DNA from: Nocardioidaceae bacterium
GTDB lineage: Bacteria > Actinomycetota > Actinomycetes > Propionibacteriales > Nocardioidaceae
Length of the DNA: 39,554 nt
Assembly: GCA_013696555.1 (NCBI GenBank)
Contig: JACCYJ010000065.1
Coordinates: 1 to 39,554 of the forward strand
Direction: 5' to 3'
The number at the start of each line of letters is the position of its first letter. The stretch's first letter is position 1. A program made the position numbers and the translations under genes. This document shows positions 16,266-24,450 of this stretch, one piece after another. The notes beneath the pieces were generated by a model. That model was not told where the DNA came from. It ran no database searches and saw nothing but the letters and a program-made list of their open reading frames with translations.

Positions 16266-17357
16266 GTGTCCTCGCGGCTGCCCGACTTCCCGTGGGACAA
16301 GCTGGCTCACTGGCGGCGGGTCGCGGCGGACTACCCGGACGGTCTCGTCGACCTGTCGATGGGTACGCCGGTGGACACCACCCCCGAGGCGGTACAGCAG
16401 GCTCTCGCGGCGGCCGCCGAAGCTCCCGGTTACCCACTCACCGCGGGTACGCCACAGCTCCGCGCGGCTGCGGCGGCGTGGCTGTCGCGGCGATGCGGCG
16501 TGAGCGTCGACCCCGAGGACGTGCTCCCGGTCATCGGCTCGAAAGAGCTGATAGCCGGGCTGCCGACGCTGCTCGGTCTCGGGCCAGGTGACACGGTCGT
16601 GATCCCCGCGCTGGCGTACCCGACGTATGAGGTGGGGGCCCGATTGGCCGGCTGCCGCGTGGAGCTCAGTGACTCCACGCTGGCGAGCGGTCCGGCGAAC
16701 CCGGCCGCAGTCTGGATCAACTCACCGGCCAACCCGACTGGGCAGACCCTCCCGGTGGAGCACCTTCGGAAGGTGGTCGAGTGGGCTCGCGAGCGCGGGA
16801 CGCTGGTGCTCAGCGACGAGTGTTACGTCGAGTACGGCTGGGATGTATCACCGATTTCGGTACTTCACCCCTCCGTGTGCGGCAGCTCGCACGAGGCGAT
16901 CCTGGCGTTCCACTCGCTCTCGAAGCGTTCGAACATGGCGGGGTACCGCGCGGCGTTCGTCACCGGCGACACCACCTTGGTGGCAGAACTGCTGACCGTG
17001 CGGAAGAACCTCGGCCTGATGGTCCCGGCGCCGATCCAAGCGGCGATGACCGTCGCCTTGGGCGACGACGAACACGTCATCGAGCAGCGGGAGCGATACC
17101 GCCGCAGGCGTGATCATCTGCGTCGAGCCTTTCGGCGCGCCGGCTTCGGCATCGACCACTCCGAAGGCTCCCTCTACCTGTGGGCTAGTCACGGCGAACC
17201 GTGCTGGCGCAGCGTGGCGCAGCTCGCTGAGCACGGCATCCTCGTGGCGCCGGGCGATTTCTACGGCGTCTCTGGCTCCGAGCACGTGCGCATCGCCTTC
17301 ACCGCCTCCGACGAACGGGTCGCCGCCGCCTGCGCGCGTCTCACGGCCGCCATTTAG
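16266..17357 (+). CDS. dapC: Succinyldiaminopimelate aminotransferase
   Basis: PLP enzyme that makes N-succinyl-diaminopimelate from the 2-amino-6-oxo precursor in the succinylase lysine/meso-DAP pathway; about 363 residues. Class I aminotransferase blocks are NSPANPTGQ and SDECYVEYGW, and the PLP-lysine is in SLSKRSNMAGYR (about K220). The N-terminus SSRLPDFPWDKLA matches the family, so GTG at 16266 is preferred. TTG at 16248, only 2 bases after the ferredoxin stop, is an alternative with AGGAG too close upstream. dapD and dapE occur within the next 6 kb. Confidence 0.9.
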   Translation: MSSRLPDFPWDKLAHWRRVAADYPDGLVDLSMGTPVDTTPEAVQQALAAAAEAPGYPLTAGTPQLRAAAAAWLSRRCGVSVDPEDVLPVIGSKELIAGLPTLLGLGPGDTVVIPALAYPTYEVGARLAGCRVELSDSTLASGPANPAAVWINSPANPTGQTLPVEHLRKVVEWARERGTLVLSDECYVEYGWDVSPISVLHPSVCGSSHEAILAFHSLSKRSNMAGYRAAFVTGDTTLVAELLTVRKNLGLMVPAPIQAAMTVALGDDEHVIEQRERYRRRRDHLRRAFRRAGFGIDHSEGSLYLWASHGEPCWRSVAQLAEHGILVAPGDFYGVSGSEHVRIAFTASDERVAAACARLTAAI

Positions 17358-17373
17358 CGATGATCGGGGAGGG

Positions 17374-18321
17374 TCAGGCCACGTCGACGTGGACGTGGTC
17401 GAGGTGGCGGAGGACGTCTGGGTCGCCGGAAGTGTCCGGTTCGTCGTAATGCCGCCAGCCCTCGTCGGAGCGGGCAGCGGTCCAGATCCGGTCGTCGAAG
17501 ATCACCGTACGCACCGCGCGGCGACTCGCATTGGCAACCATGTAATGGGCCAGCGCCCATCCCCTGCGGTTGTTCGCTGCGTCGATGGGGCGGAAGAAGA
17601 AGTCCACCGCGCGACCCTCGTAGTGCGCTGACCCCGGCTGGTGACCACTGCGTACGCCGCCGGACTCGAAGCCGCCGACCGAAAGCGGCCCGAATGCTCT
17701 GCGCGCGTCGTCGAGCAACGCGTCGGCGTTCGCCGTCAACCCGCTCGCACGCGTCGGCTGGCCACTGGGCGAGGGCGAGTCGACCCGGCAGGTGAACCCG
17801 GCTTCGCTGTAGCCGGTCAACGCCGATGCCACGACGCGCGCCGACGCTTCGTGCTGGCGGTACGCCGTTCCATCCGCCGAGCGTTGCACTGCCTGTGCCG
17901 CCTTGTATATCGGCATGGACTGGTAGCCATCGACCGTTATCAGCGCGTCATAGAACGTCTCAGTGGCGTAGTAGGGGTCCAGGATCTCGCGCGCCGAGCC
18001 CCACCCTTGAGATGGTCGCTGCTGAAACAGCCCGAGGGAGTCGCGGTCGCCGTAGTCGAGGTTGGCGAGCTTCGACTCCTGATACGCCGCCGCCAGCGCG
18101 ATCGAGGCGGCGCGGGCCGGCAGTTGCCGACGGACGGCGACGGCCGTGATCAGCGCCGCATAGTGCGACTGGTCCGGATCCAGCCGAGCCACCGTGTCGC
18201 CTCCGCTGGCCTCGCAGTAGTCCGCGCCGGGTAACGTCACGCCGCCCTGCCACACCACGAAGCCGACGACCCCAGCACTCATGGCGAGCAGGGTCGCGCC
18301 GGCGACAACCGAGCGGCGCAT
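17374..18321 (-). CDS. Exported lytic-transglycosylase-like / M15-like protein coupled to dapD
   Basis: Predicted membrane-anchored or secreted protein, 315 residues. An N-terminal hydrophobic segment (VVAGATLLAMSAGVVGFVV) is followed by a transglycosylase-like region with E82 (YQESKLAN) and DSLGLFQQRPSQGWG at 94-108. The C-terminal ~110 residues resemble the ARB_07466-like domain related to M15 peptidases (SAHYEGRAVDFFF and HLDHVHVDV). Similar proteins are often mislabelled heavy metal transporters; nothing here suggests that. Its ATG overlaps the dapD stop by one base (TGATG), so the two are coupled. A role in peptidoglycan turnover is inferred from the fold and the link to dapD. It is convergent with dapC. 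Confidence 0.75.
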   Translation of the reverse strand: MRRSVVAGATLLAMSAGVVGFVVWQGGVTLPGADYCEASGGDTVARLDPDQSHYAALITAVAVRRQLPARAASIALAAAYQESKLANLDYGDRDSLGLFQQRPSQGWGSAREILDPYYATETFYDALITVDGYQSMPIYKAAQAVQRSADGTAYRQHEASARVVASALTGYSEAGFTCRVDSPSPSGQPTRASGLTANADALLDDARRAFGPLSVGGFESGGVRSGHQPGSAHYEGRAVDFFFRPIDAANNRRGWALAHYMVANASRRAVRTVIFDDRIWTAARSDEGWRHYDEPDTSGDPDVLRHLDHVHVDVA

Positions 18322-19265
18322 CAGTTGCGAGCGTGCAGGGCTGCGTTGAGCTCAAGGCGACCGCCGGCACGAGGGCGCCCCTCGATGGCCCCCGTGACCG
18401 AGTTGCGCCACAACTGCACGCCGTCTTGCCCCGACAGCTCCGCGGCCTTGACCACGCGACCATCCGTCAGGGTCACCTTGGTTCCGGCCGTGATGTAGCA
18501 GCCAGCTTCCACGACGCAGTCGTCACCCAGCGAGATGCCGATGCCCGCGTTTGCACCGAGCAGGCAGCGGCTACCGATCGAGATGACCTCGGATCCGCCG
18601 CCGGACAACGTGCCCATGATCGAGGCGCCGCCGCCGATGTCCGAGCCGTCACCGACCACGACACCCGCGGAGATCCGTCCCTCCACCATCGACGCACCGA
18701 GCGTGCCTGCGTTGAAGTTGACAAAGCCCTCGTGCATCACGGTGGTGCCGTTGGACAGGTACGCACCCAGGCGGACCCGGTCGGCGTCACCGATACGCAC
18801 CCCCTGCGGCACCACGTAGTCGGTCATCCGCGGGAACATGTCGATGCTCGTGACGTCGACTCGCAGGCCCCTCGCCCGAGCCCGCATCCGCGTCTGCTCG
18901 AACTCCGCCACTGGGCATGGGCCGATCGAGGTCCACACCACGTTGCTCAGACAGTCGAAGATGCCGTCGAGGTTCTGCCCGTGCGGACGGACCAGCCGGT
19001 GCGAGAGCAAGTGAAGGCGCAGGTACGCGTCCAGAGCGTCGACCGGCGCCGAAGTGAGCCGGTCGATCACTGTGCGCACCACGACCTGGCGCGTCTGGCG
19101 TACGTCATCGTCACCCTCGAGCGAGGTCAGCGACGCGGGCGACTCGTCGCCGGTCGGCGCTCCGAGTCGGGGCGACGGGTACCACGCGTCGAGGATCGTG
19201 CTGTCCCCTGTCATGGTCGCGACCGCGAATCCCCAGGCGCCGGAGTCGTCGGAGGCGGTCGTCAT
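18321..19265 (-). CDS. dapD: Tetrahydrodipicolinate N-succinyltransferase, actinobacterial type
   Basis: Succinyl-CoA-dependent acyltransferase that opens the succinylase branch of diaminopimelate synthesis; about 314 residues. The C-terminal half is a left-handed beta helix of hexapeptide repeats ([40 protein letters not shown]), with the family motif [12 protein letters not shown]. The N-terminal domain is the actinobacterial type. ATG at 19265 is chosen because a TAGCGT -10-like box (minus strand) ends 7 bases upstream; two GTG codons just before it (19274, 19271) are unlikely. Its stop overlaps the start of the exported protein gene. Together with dapC and dapE it covers three steps of the pathway. 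Confidence 0.93.
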   Translation of the reverse strand: MTTASDDSGAWGFAVATMTGDSTILDAWYPSPRLGAPTGDESPASLTSLEGDDDVRQTRQVVVRTVIDRLTSAPVDALDAYLRLHLLSHRLVRPHGQNLDGIFDCLSNVVWTSIGPCPVAEFEQTRMRARARGLRVDVTSIDMFPRMTDYVVPQGVRIGDADRVRLGAYLSNGTTVMHEGFVNFNAGTLGASMVEGRISAGVVVGDGSDIGGGASIMGTLSGGGSEVISIGSRCLLGANAGIGISLGDDCVVEAGCYITAGTKVTLTDGRVVKAAELSGQDGVQLWRNSVTGAIEGRPRAGGRLELNAALHARN

Positions 19266-19272
19266 GGACACC

Positions 19273-19305
19273 ACGCTACCGAGTGTCGGTGGGTCGCTCT
19301 AACGT
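19273..19305. promoter_or_regulatory. Putative divergent leaderless promoters (dapD / VOC gene)
   Basis: TAGCGT on the minus strand (19273-19278) lies 7 bases before the dapD ATG. TAACGT on the plus strand (19300-19305) lies 6 bases before the ATG of the VOC gene. Both fit the actinobacterial leaderless pattern; -35 boxes are not clear. Confidence 0.35.
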
Positions 19306-19311
19306 CAACGC

Positions 19312-19977
19312 ATGGCACTCGCGCGCTTCAAGGACTTGTGCATCGACGCGGTCGACGCGGACCACCTGGGCGGCTTCTGGGCCGCCGGGCTGGGGCTGCG
19401 GCCCGACGAGCGTCTTGGCCCCACCCATCTCATCGGTCCCACCGAGCAGCATGGACTGTGGGTCAACACCGTCCCGGAGCCCAAGTCCGTGAAGCATCGG
19501 GTGCACCTCGACGTGCATGCCCGCTCCGTCGAGGAGTACCAGCGGCTGGGAGCGACCGTCCTGGATGCCGACTCGTTCCGCTGGACGGTGATGGCCGACC
19601 CGGAGGGCGGCGAGTTCTGCGCTTTCGTGCGCGATGAGGTTCCCGACTACCGGCTGTACGAGATCGGCGTCGACGCCGTCGATTCCAGTGCGACCGCCCA
19701 GTGGTGGGGGAAGGTGTTGGACGCGCCGGTGGTCCATGACGAGCGAGGCTTCTCCTCGGTTCATGCGATCGAGGGTGCGCCGTTCGAGTCCCTCGACTTC
19801 GTCCCGGTGCCCGAGCCGAAGACCGCCAAGAATCGCATCCACTGGGACGTTGACACCTTCGACCTCGGTGCGTTGGTGGCGGCCGGGGCCTCCGTAGTTC
19901 GGCCATCTGGCGACGACATCGCGTGGACGGTGCTCGCCGATCCTGAGGGCAACGAGTTCTGTGCGTTCACCGGCTGA
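19312..19977 (+). CDS. VOC-superfamily protein with two glyoxalase-like repeats
   Basis: Cytoplasmic protein of 221 residues made of two tandem vicinal-oxygen-chelate-type halves. The repeat is visible by eye: RFKDLCIDAVDADHLGGFWA with FRWTVMADPEGGEFCAF in the first half, and YEIGVDAVDSSATAQWWGKV with IAWTVLADPEGNEFCAF in the second. Members of this Glyoxalase-6-like group are widespread in actinobacteria with no assigned substrate. Putative metal-ligand His residues include the HLDVHARS region of half one. Probably transcribed leaderless from the box at 19300. Followed by palindromic element D. Confidence 0.8.
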   Translation: MALARFKDLCIDAVDADHLGGFWAAGLGLRPDERLGPTHLIGPTEQHGLWVNTVPEPKSVKHRVHLDVHARSVEEYQRLGATVLDADSFRWTVMADPEGGEFCAFVRDEVPDYRLYEIGVDAVDSSATAQWWGKVLDAPVVHDERGFSSVHAIEGAPFESLDFVPVPEPKTAKNRIHWDVDTFDLGALVAAGASVVRPSGDDIAWTVLADPEGNEFCAFTG

Positions 19978-20000
19978 GGATGTTGGCAGCTCCGCGGTCG

Positions 20001-20080
20001 CTTCCAATGGCTCAGGGGCACTTCACACGGGTTCGAACCCATGTGAAGTGCCCCTATCCCAGGTTCACGTGGGATAGGGG
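20001..20080. repeat. Palindromic intergenic element, copy D (GGGGCACTTC family)
   Basis: A 17-position hairpin is formed by 20015-20031 and 20038-20054 around TTCGAA, with a single C-A mismatch (20028/20041). A second hairpin, CCCCTATCCCA (20051-20061) with TGGGATAGGGG (20070-20080), shares the CCCC, so only one can form at a time. A half-arm CTTCCAATGG lies at 20001-20010. It aligns with the reverse complement of element C. It sits between convergent genes and could terminate both. Confidence 0.85.
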
Positions 20081-20085
20081 CAGGG

Positions 20086-21159
20086 TCAGGGGGTAGCCGT
20101 GTAGAGAGCTATGCGCGCCAACGTGGTGCCGTCCGCAGCTAGGTAGGCGACCTCGGAGGGCATGACGTCGATGTTGAGCGCGGCGAAGAGCGTGCCCGGC
20201 CGGTTGGGAGCCCGGTAGCGGTTGGCCAGCACCTGGGAGCCGTTGGTGTACGTCACGAGGACCGCGTCGACGTCGGACGACGTGACCTCGACGGTGAGAC
20301 TCAATCCGGTCAGGCCGTCGATCGAAGGTGCCCGCAGGACCGTGGGGCCGTTGTCACTGGCGACGTGACCGATGCGAGGTGTGGTCAGGACGGTCAGCAA
20401 CGCGTCCCGGGTGGCGTCAGCGAGGGGGTCCGAGGCGGGAATTGCGAGCACACACAACGCGGGGATGCCTCCGCGGGCGGTACAGCCGACGCCCACCACG
20501 TTGGCGGGGACACCGGCCAAGGTCGTGGGCATGATCGGGATCGTCCGACCGTTGAGCACCACATCAGCGAGCATGACGTTGGCAGCCGCGCGCTGCACCG
20601 CCGGCAGCTCGACCTGTCTCCGCGCCGGGAGTTGCGGACGCTCATCGGCGTTGGGATCCCCACCGTTGAGGTCTCTATCGGGGTACAGGATGCCCGATCC
20701 GGGGACCGGCCAGCCAGCAGTCGCCGGGTCTTCACCTGGCCAGAGCAACCCAGTGGTAGCGACAACAACGGCTGCGGCGACGACTCCGATCGCGGCGCGC
20801 CGGCGGTTGCGGCTCCGGCGCCTCTGCTGTTCCTCCAGCCGCCGGGCGGTCGCCGACAGCAGCGCGCCGATGTCCACGTCGTGGGGGTCCAGCTCCGCCC
20901 GGTCCAACCAGCCTTGCAGCCGGGCGGTTCCTTGAATCGGTGGTTGCCCTCGAGCCCCCACCAGCCCAGCAGCAACCAGCAGCTCGTCGTGGGCGTCACT
21001 GGGGCGGCGGGTTCGCTGCAGCAGCGTGGTCGCCATCGCGTCGGCCGCCGTTGTTTCTGGCTGGTCGGCACCGAGGAGCCGTGCCAGCCGAACGAGGCGG
21101 GTGCCGTGGGTGTGTACCAGGTCAGCAGTTCCCCCGCCCGTCTCTTGGCCGCTGGTCAC
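20086..21159 (-). CDS. Single-pass membrane protein with sigma-region-2-like N-terminus
   Basis: About 357 residues, not a family I can name. The N-terminal ~50 residues (HGTRLVRLARLLGADQPETT and an AADAMATTLLQR helix) resemble region 2 of ECF sigma factors. Residues about 75-115 form a hydrophilic, charged linker, ending in a basic stretch before a transmembrane segment (AAIGVVAAAVVVATTGLLW, about 122-140). The remaining ~215 residues would be outside the cell and contain two Cys (VGVGCTARGGIPALCVLA) that could pair. The GTG at 21159 is chosen because earlier frame positions run antisense through dapE. It is divergent from dapE and convergent with the VOC gene. It could be a membrane regulator, but no sensor domain is recognised. 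Confidence 0.75.
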   Translation of the reverse strand: MTSGQETGGGTADLVHTHGTRLVRLARLLGADQPETTAADAMATTLLQRTRRPSDAHDELLVAAGLVGARGQPPIQGTARLQGWLDRAELDPHDVDIGALLSATARRLEEQQRRRSRNRRRAAIGVVAAAVVVATTGLLWPGEDPATAGWPVPGSGILYPDRDLNGGDPNADERPQLPARRQVELPAVQRAAANVMLADVVLNGRTIPIMPTTLAGVPANVVGVGCTARGGIPALCVLAIPASDPLADATRDALLTVLTTPRIGHVASDNGPTVLRAPSIDGLTGLSLTVEVTSSDVDAVLVTYTNGSQVLANRYRAPNRPGTLFAALNIDVMPSEVAYLAADGTTLARIALYTATP

Positions 21160-21237
21160 TGCACCACTGTGCCACCAAGCACGAATCCCGGCTCGGTCGT
21201 ACCAGATGGTTTGCCACGGCAGGACACAATGACAGCC

Positions 21238-22308
21238 ATGCCCGCCACCGACACGCGCCTCGACCTGTCCACCGACATCGCCTCGCTGACGGCCGCGCTG
21301 ATCGACATCGAGTCGGTGAGCGGCAACGAGCAGACGATCGCCAACGCCGTCGAAGCGGCGCTGCTGCCGCTGCAACACCTCCAGGTCGAGCGGGACGGCA
21401 ACACCGTAATCGCGCGGACGTCGATCGGCCACCAGGAGCGGGTCACGATCGCCGGGCACCTCGACACTGTCCCGGTCAACACCAACCTCCCGTCGCGAAC
21501 CGACGGTGACACGCTGCACGGGCTGGGTGCGTGCGACATGAAGGGTGGCGTCGCTGTCGGCTTGCGGCTGGCAGCGACAGTGCCGGCACCGAGCCGCGAC
21601 GTGACGTACGTGTTCTACGAGTGCGAGGAGATCGAGGCCGAGTACAACGGCCTCGGTCGGCTTGCCACCCAACGACCCGAGCTGCTCGACGCGGACTTCG
21701 GGATCCTCATGGAGCCCAGCGGCGGAGTCGTTGAGGCGGGATGCCAAGGCACCATGCGGGTCGAGGTCATCGTCCCCGGCGAACGGGCTCACACCGCCCG
21801 CTCCTGGATGGGCACCAACGCGATCCATGCCGCAACATCCCTGCTCCAACAGTTGAGCGAGTACGCACCTCGCACCCCGACCATTGACGGGCTCACGTTC
21901 CGCGAAGGCCTCAACGCCGTCGGCATCAGTGGCGGGGTGGCCGGCAACGTATTGCCCGACGAGTGCCGGATCAGCGTCAACTACCGCTTCGCGCCCGACC
22001 GCACCGAGGAGCAGGCACTGGCTCACTTGCGCCAGCTGTTCAACGGGTTCCCGCTCGAGCTCCGTGACTCCGCCCCGGGTGCCATGCCGGGCCTCGACCA
22101 GCCGGCCGCGGCAGCCTTCGTCGCGGCTGTCGGCGGGGAGGTGCGACCGAAGTTCGGTTGGACCGACGTGGCGCTGTTCACCTCGCTCGGCGTCCCAGCG
22201 GTCAACTTCGGTCCTGGGGACCCATCACTGGCCCACACGCGAGGTGAGTGCGTCCCGGTGGCCCAGTTGCAGCACTGTGAGGCGACCATGCAGCGTTGGC
22301 TCTCATGA
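21238..22308 (+). CDS. dapE: Succinyl-diaminopimelate desuccinylase
   Basis: Zinc peptidase-family (M20) enzyme that removes succinate to give LL-diaminopimelate; about 356 residues. Metal and catalytic motifs are GHLDTVP, GLGACDMKGG, FYECEEIEAEYNG and a C-terminal DPSLAHTRGECVP. The lid domain motif HTARSW is present. The start at 21238 (MPATDTRLDLS) is chosen by similarity to the family N-terminus. ATG at 21229 with AGGA close upstream would add three residues. The frame open far upstream (20365) is antisense to the neighbouring gene. The stop overlaps the ATG of the LOG gene (ATGA). Confidence 0.93.
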   Translation: MPATDTRLDLSTDIASLTAALIDIESVSGNEQTIANAVEAALLPLQHLQVERDGNTVIARTSIGHQERVTIAGHLDTVPVNTNLPSRTDGDTLHGLGACDMKGGVAVGLRLAATVPAPSRDVTYVFYECEEIEAEYNGLGRLATQRPELLDADFGILMEPSGGVVEAGCQGTMRVEVIVPGERAHTARSWMGTNAIHAATSLLQQLSEYAPRTPTIDGLTFREGLNAVGISGGVAGNVLPDECRISVNYRFAPDRTEEQALAHLRQLFNGFPLELRDSAPGAMPGLDQPAAAAFVAAVGGEVRPKFGWTDVALFTSLGVPAVNFGPGDPSLAHTRGECVPVAQLQHCEATMQRWLS

Positions 22309-23063
22309 CCGCCACCTCGCCGGAGAGCCCCAGACCGCCGGAGTCCGTCCGCGGGCCGGTGGTGCTGCGCCGCTCGAAGATGTCCGCCAGCACGACCGAC
22401 CAGCGTCTGCTCGACGAGCAAGGCTCGTCGGAGTGGGTTCACACCGATCCATGGCGGGTGTTGCGTATCCAGTCGGAATTCGTCGAAGGCTTCGGCGCGA
22501 TGGCCGAGCTCGGACCTGCTATCAGCGTGTTCGGCAGTGCAAGGACCGCACGCGAGGATCCGATGTACGCCAGCGCCGAGATGCTCGGGCGCCGGCTCGT
22601 CGAGGCGGGGTTCGCGGTGATCACCGGCGGCGGCCCGGGAGCGATGGAGGCGGCGAACAAAGGTGCCAGCGAGGCGGGCGGCACCTCGGTCGGGCTCGGA
22701 ATCGAGCTGCCGTTCGAGGCGGGACTCAACGAGTGGGTGGACCTTGGCGTCAACTTCCGCTACTTCTTCGCGCGGAAGACGATGTTCGTCAAGTACGCCC
22801 AAGGCTTCGTCGTGATGCCCGGAGGCATGGGCACCCTCGACGAGCTGTTCGAGGCGATCACGCTCGTGCAGACCAAGAAGGTCACCTCGTTCCCGATCGT
22901 CTGCATGGGCTCGGTGTTCTGGTCGGGGCTGGTCGAATGGCTGCGCGGCACGGTGCTGGCCATGGGCAACATCCTCCCTTCCGACATCGACCTGCTTCGG
23001 ATCACCGATGACGTGGACGAAGCGGTGGCGATTTTCGAGCAGGCTTCTGCCGACTCCCACTGA
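22305..23063 (+). CDS. LOG family protein (TIGR00730-type)
   Basis: Rossmann-fold protein of the lysine-decarboxylase-like/LOG family, 252 residues, known from other organisms as nucleoside 5'-monophosphate phosphoribohydrolase. It has the signature PGGMGTLDE and the GGGPGAMEAAN block. The first ~50 residues (up to WVHTDPWRVLR) form an extra N-terminal segment typical of the actinobacterial form. The ATG overlaps the dapE stop by 4 bases. A similar dapE-to-LOG order occurs in mycobacteria (Rv1202 to Rv1205). No cytokinin-type function is implied for a bacterium; the cellular role is unknown. Confidence 0.9.
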   Translation: MTATSPESPRPPESVRGPVVLRRSKMSASTTDQRLLDEQGSSEWVHTDPWRVLRIQSEFVEGFGAMAELGPAISVFGSARTAREDPMYASAEMLGRRLVEAGFAVITGGGPGAMEAANKGASEAGGTSVGLGIELPFEAGLNEWVDLGVNFRYFFARKTMFVKYAQGFVVMPGGMGTLDELFEAITLVQTKKVTSFPIVCMGSVFWSGLVEWLRGTVLAMGNILPSDIDLLRITDDVDEAVAIFEQASADSH

Positions 23064-23085
23064 GCGGCGTGGCACGATCGGAGTC

Positions 23086-23403
23086 GTGACCTGGTTGCTC
23101 GTGTCTCTCGTGATCGTCCTCGTCTCCGCGCTCGTGGTGCTGGCCGTGGTCCGCGGTGAGCAGATGCGGCCCGCCTACGACGACCGCCGAGACGTGGTCC
23201 TTCCTGTCGGTCGAACCCTGAGCGCGGATGACCTCGCAGCCGTGCGGTTCACCACCGCCATCCGCGGCTATCGCATGGCGGAGGTCGACGCGCTGCTGGC
23301 GCGACTCAGGGCAGAGATGTCCGGGCGCGAGCGAAGTCCCGGGACGGAGGTCACCCACGACGTGACCGCGCCATTGCAGGACGAGGACAACCATGCAGGC
23401 TGA
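23086..23403 (+). CDS. Small membrane protein with DivIVA-like motif
   Basis: A 105-residue protein. An N-terminal transmembrane segment (WLLVSLVIVLVSALVVLAVV, about 3-22) is followed by an RFTTAIRGYRMAEVDALLARL motif. That motif matches the DivIVA N-terminal signature (GY-x-x-x-EVD). A short acidic tail follows. Cell-pole or septum association is suggested by this motif but not shown. GTG at 23086 is chosen because it starts directly at the hydrophobic segment; the frame upstream is not supported. Its stop region overlaps the ATG of the SRPBCC gene (23393). A DivIVA-motif gene lies next to tag in the mycobacterial counterpart (Rv1209-Rv1210, from memory). Confidence 0.8.
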   Translation: MTWLLVSLVIVLVSALVVLAVVRGEQMRPAYDDRRDVVLPVGRTLSADDLAAVRFTTAIRGYRMAEVDALLARLRAEMSGRERSPGTEVTHDVTAPLQDEDNHAG

Positions 23404-23836
23404 GTTCAGCGTGTGCGTTGACATCGCGGCCCGGCCGGTCGAGGTGTGGCAGCACGTCACCGCCTGGGAGGAGCAGGGCGCCTGGATGCCCGCCACCGTT
23501 GTGCGTCGACTGCCAGGACCGGTCGCCATGGTGGGGGAGCGTTTCGTCGCGCGCACGCACCTCGGCCCGCTCGGCTTCGACGACCCCATCACGGTCACCG
23601 CCTGGGAGCCTCCGCAGCGCTGCGAGATCTTGCACACCGGTCGGCTGATCCGTGGCGTCGGAGCGTTCTACGTCGAGCCGTCTAGCCGGGGGAGCGCATT
23701 CACCTGGTGGGAGCGCATCGAGGTGCCCGGGGGTCCGTTGGCACCGGCGTTGTGGCGTCTGGGTCATCCGGTCGTCCGGGCCGGATTCGGGTGGGCGCTG
23801 CGACGTCTCAAGCGGCAGATCGAGGCAACTTCCTGA
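23393..23836 (+). CDS. SRPBCC-fold protein
   Basis: 147 residues of the START/SRPBCC fold (polyketide-cyclase/dehydrase-like). N-terminal strand FSVCVDIAARPVEVWQHVTAW, then repeated beta strands (VGERFVARTH, ITVTAWEPPQRCEIL), ending with a long C-terminal helix (VVRAGFGWALRRLKRQIEA). The fold binds small hydrophobic ligands; neither ligand nor enzymatic role can be read from the sequence. The ATG start overlaps the DivIVA-motif gene by 11 bases. It is followed 14 bases later by tag, so the run LOG to tag is probably one transcript. Confidence 0.8.
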   Translation: MQAEFSVCVDIAARPVEVWQHVTAWEEQGAWMPATVVRRLPGPVAMVGERFVARTHLGPLGFDDPITVTAWEPPQRCEILHTGRLIRGVGAFYVEPSSRGSAFTWWERIEVPGGPLAPALWRLGHPVVRAGFGWALRRLKRQIEATS

Positions 23837-23850
23837 CCACCCTGGGCGCA

Positions 23851-24450
23851 GTGCGCGGGGACGACGGCCGGTGGCGCTGCCCCTGGGGAGATGCCCCTGC
23901 GGACTACCGTGACTACCACGACTCGGAGTGGGGTCGGCCGGTCCGTGACGATCGTGGGTTGTTCGAGCGGTTGAGCCTCGAAGCGTTCCAGTCGGGATTG
24001 TCGTGGCTTACGATCCTGCGCAAGCGCGCCCGGTTTCGAGAGGTGTTTACCGGTTTTGATCCGGTGGCGGTGGCTGCGTTCACCGAGGACGATGTCGACC
24101 GGCTGTTGGACGATCCCGGCATTGTGCGAAACCGGGCCAAGGTGGCCGCGACCGTCACTAACGCTCGGGCAGTACTGGCGCTGGATCGGTCCTTTGCGGA
24201 AGTGTTGTGGCAGTACGCCCCCGAGCCCGGCAGGCACTCGGTCCCGGTCACTTCCCTGGATGTGCCGGCGACGACGGCCGAGTCCACCGCGCTCGCGCGC
24301 GAGCTGCGACGCCGCGGCTTCCGCTTTGTCGGTCCGACGACGGCGTACGCCCTCATGCAAGCCACCGGGATGGTCGATGACCACCTGCGCGACTGTCATG
24401 TCCGAGGTCTTTGCCTTCGCCCGTTCCGGTCGTCACCATTGCTCCAATGA
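23851..24450 (+). CDS. tag: 3-methyladenine DNA glycosylase I
   Basis: DNA repair enzyme that removes 3-methyladenine; 199 residues. The zinc site of the TagI type is complete: C10 and H23 (RCPWG and YHDSEWG, spacing 13), and a C-terminal H-x3-C (CHVRGLC). The EAFQSGLSWLTILRKR segment and Glu in YHDSEWG fit the base-binding pocket. GTG at 23851 is chosen because the Cys/Pro/Trp N-terminus starts right after it; the open frame upstream overlaps the SRPBCC gene. The stop overlaps the ATG of the next gene (ATGA). Confidence 0.93.
   Translation: MRGDDGRWRCPWGDAPADYRDYHDSEWGRPVRDDRGLFERLSLEAFQSGLSWLTILRKRARFREVFTGFDPVAVAAFTEDDVDRLLDDPGIVRNRAKVAATVTNARAVLALDRSFAEVLWQYAPEPGRHSVPVTSLDVPATTAESTALARELRRRGFRFVGPTTAYALMQATGMVDDHLRDCHVRGLCLRPFRSSPLLQ

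Noticed and set aside
20028-20041. GGGTTCGAACCC resembles the T-arm of a tRNA.
   Set aside because: The loop has six bases, no acceptor, D or anticodon arms are present, and the sequence is the tip of the palindromic element that recurs, altered, at 6796.
20365-21237. Upstream part of the frame that continues into dapE.
   Set aside because: It overlaps the opposite-strand membrane protein gene and lacks DapE similarity; dapE starts near 21229-21238.
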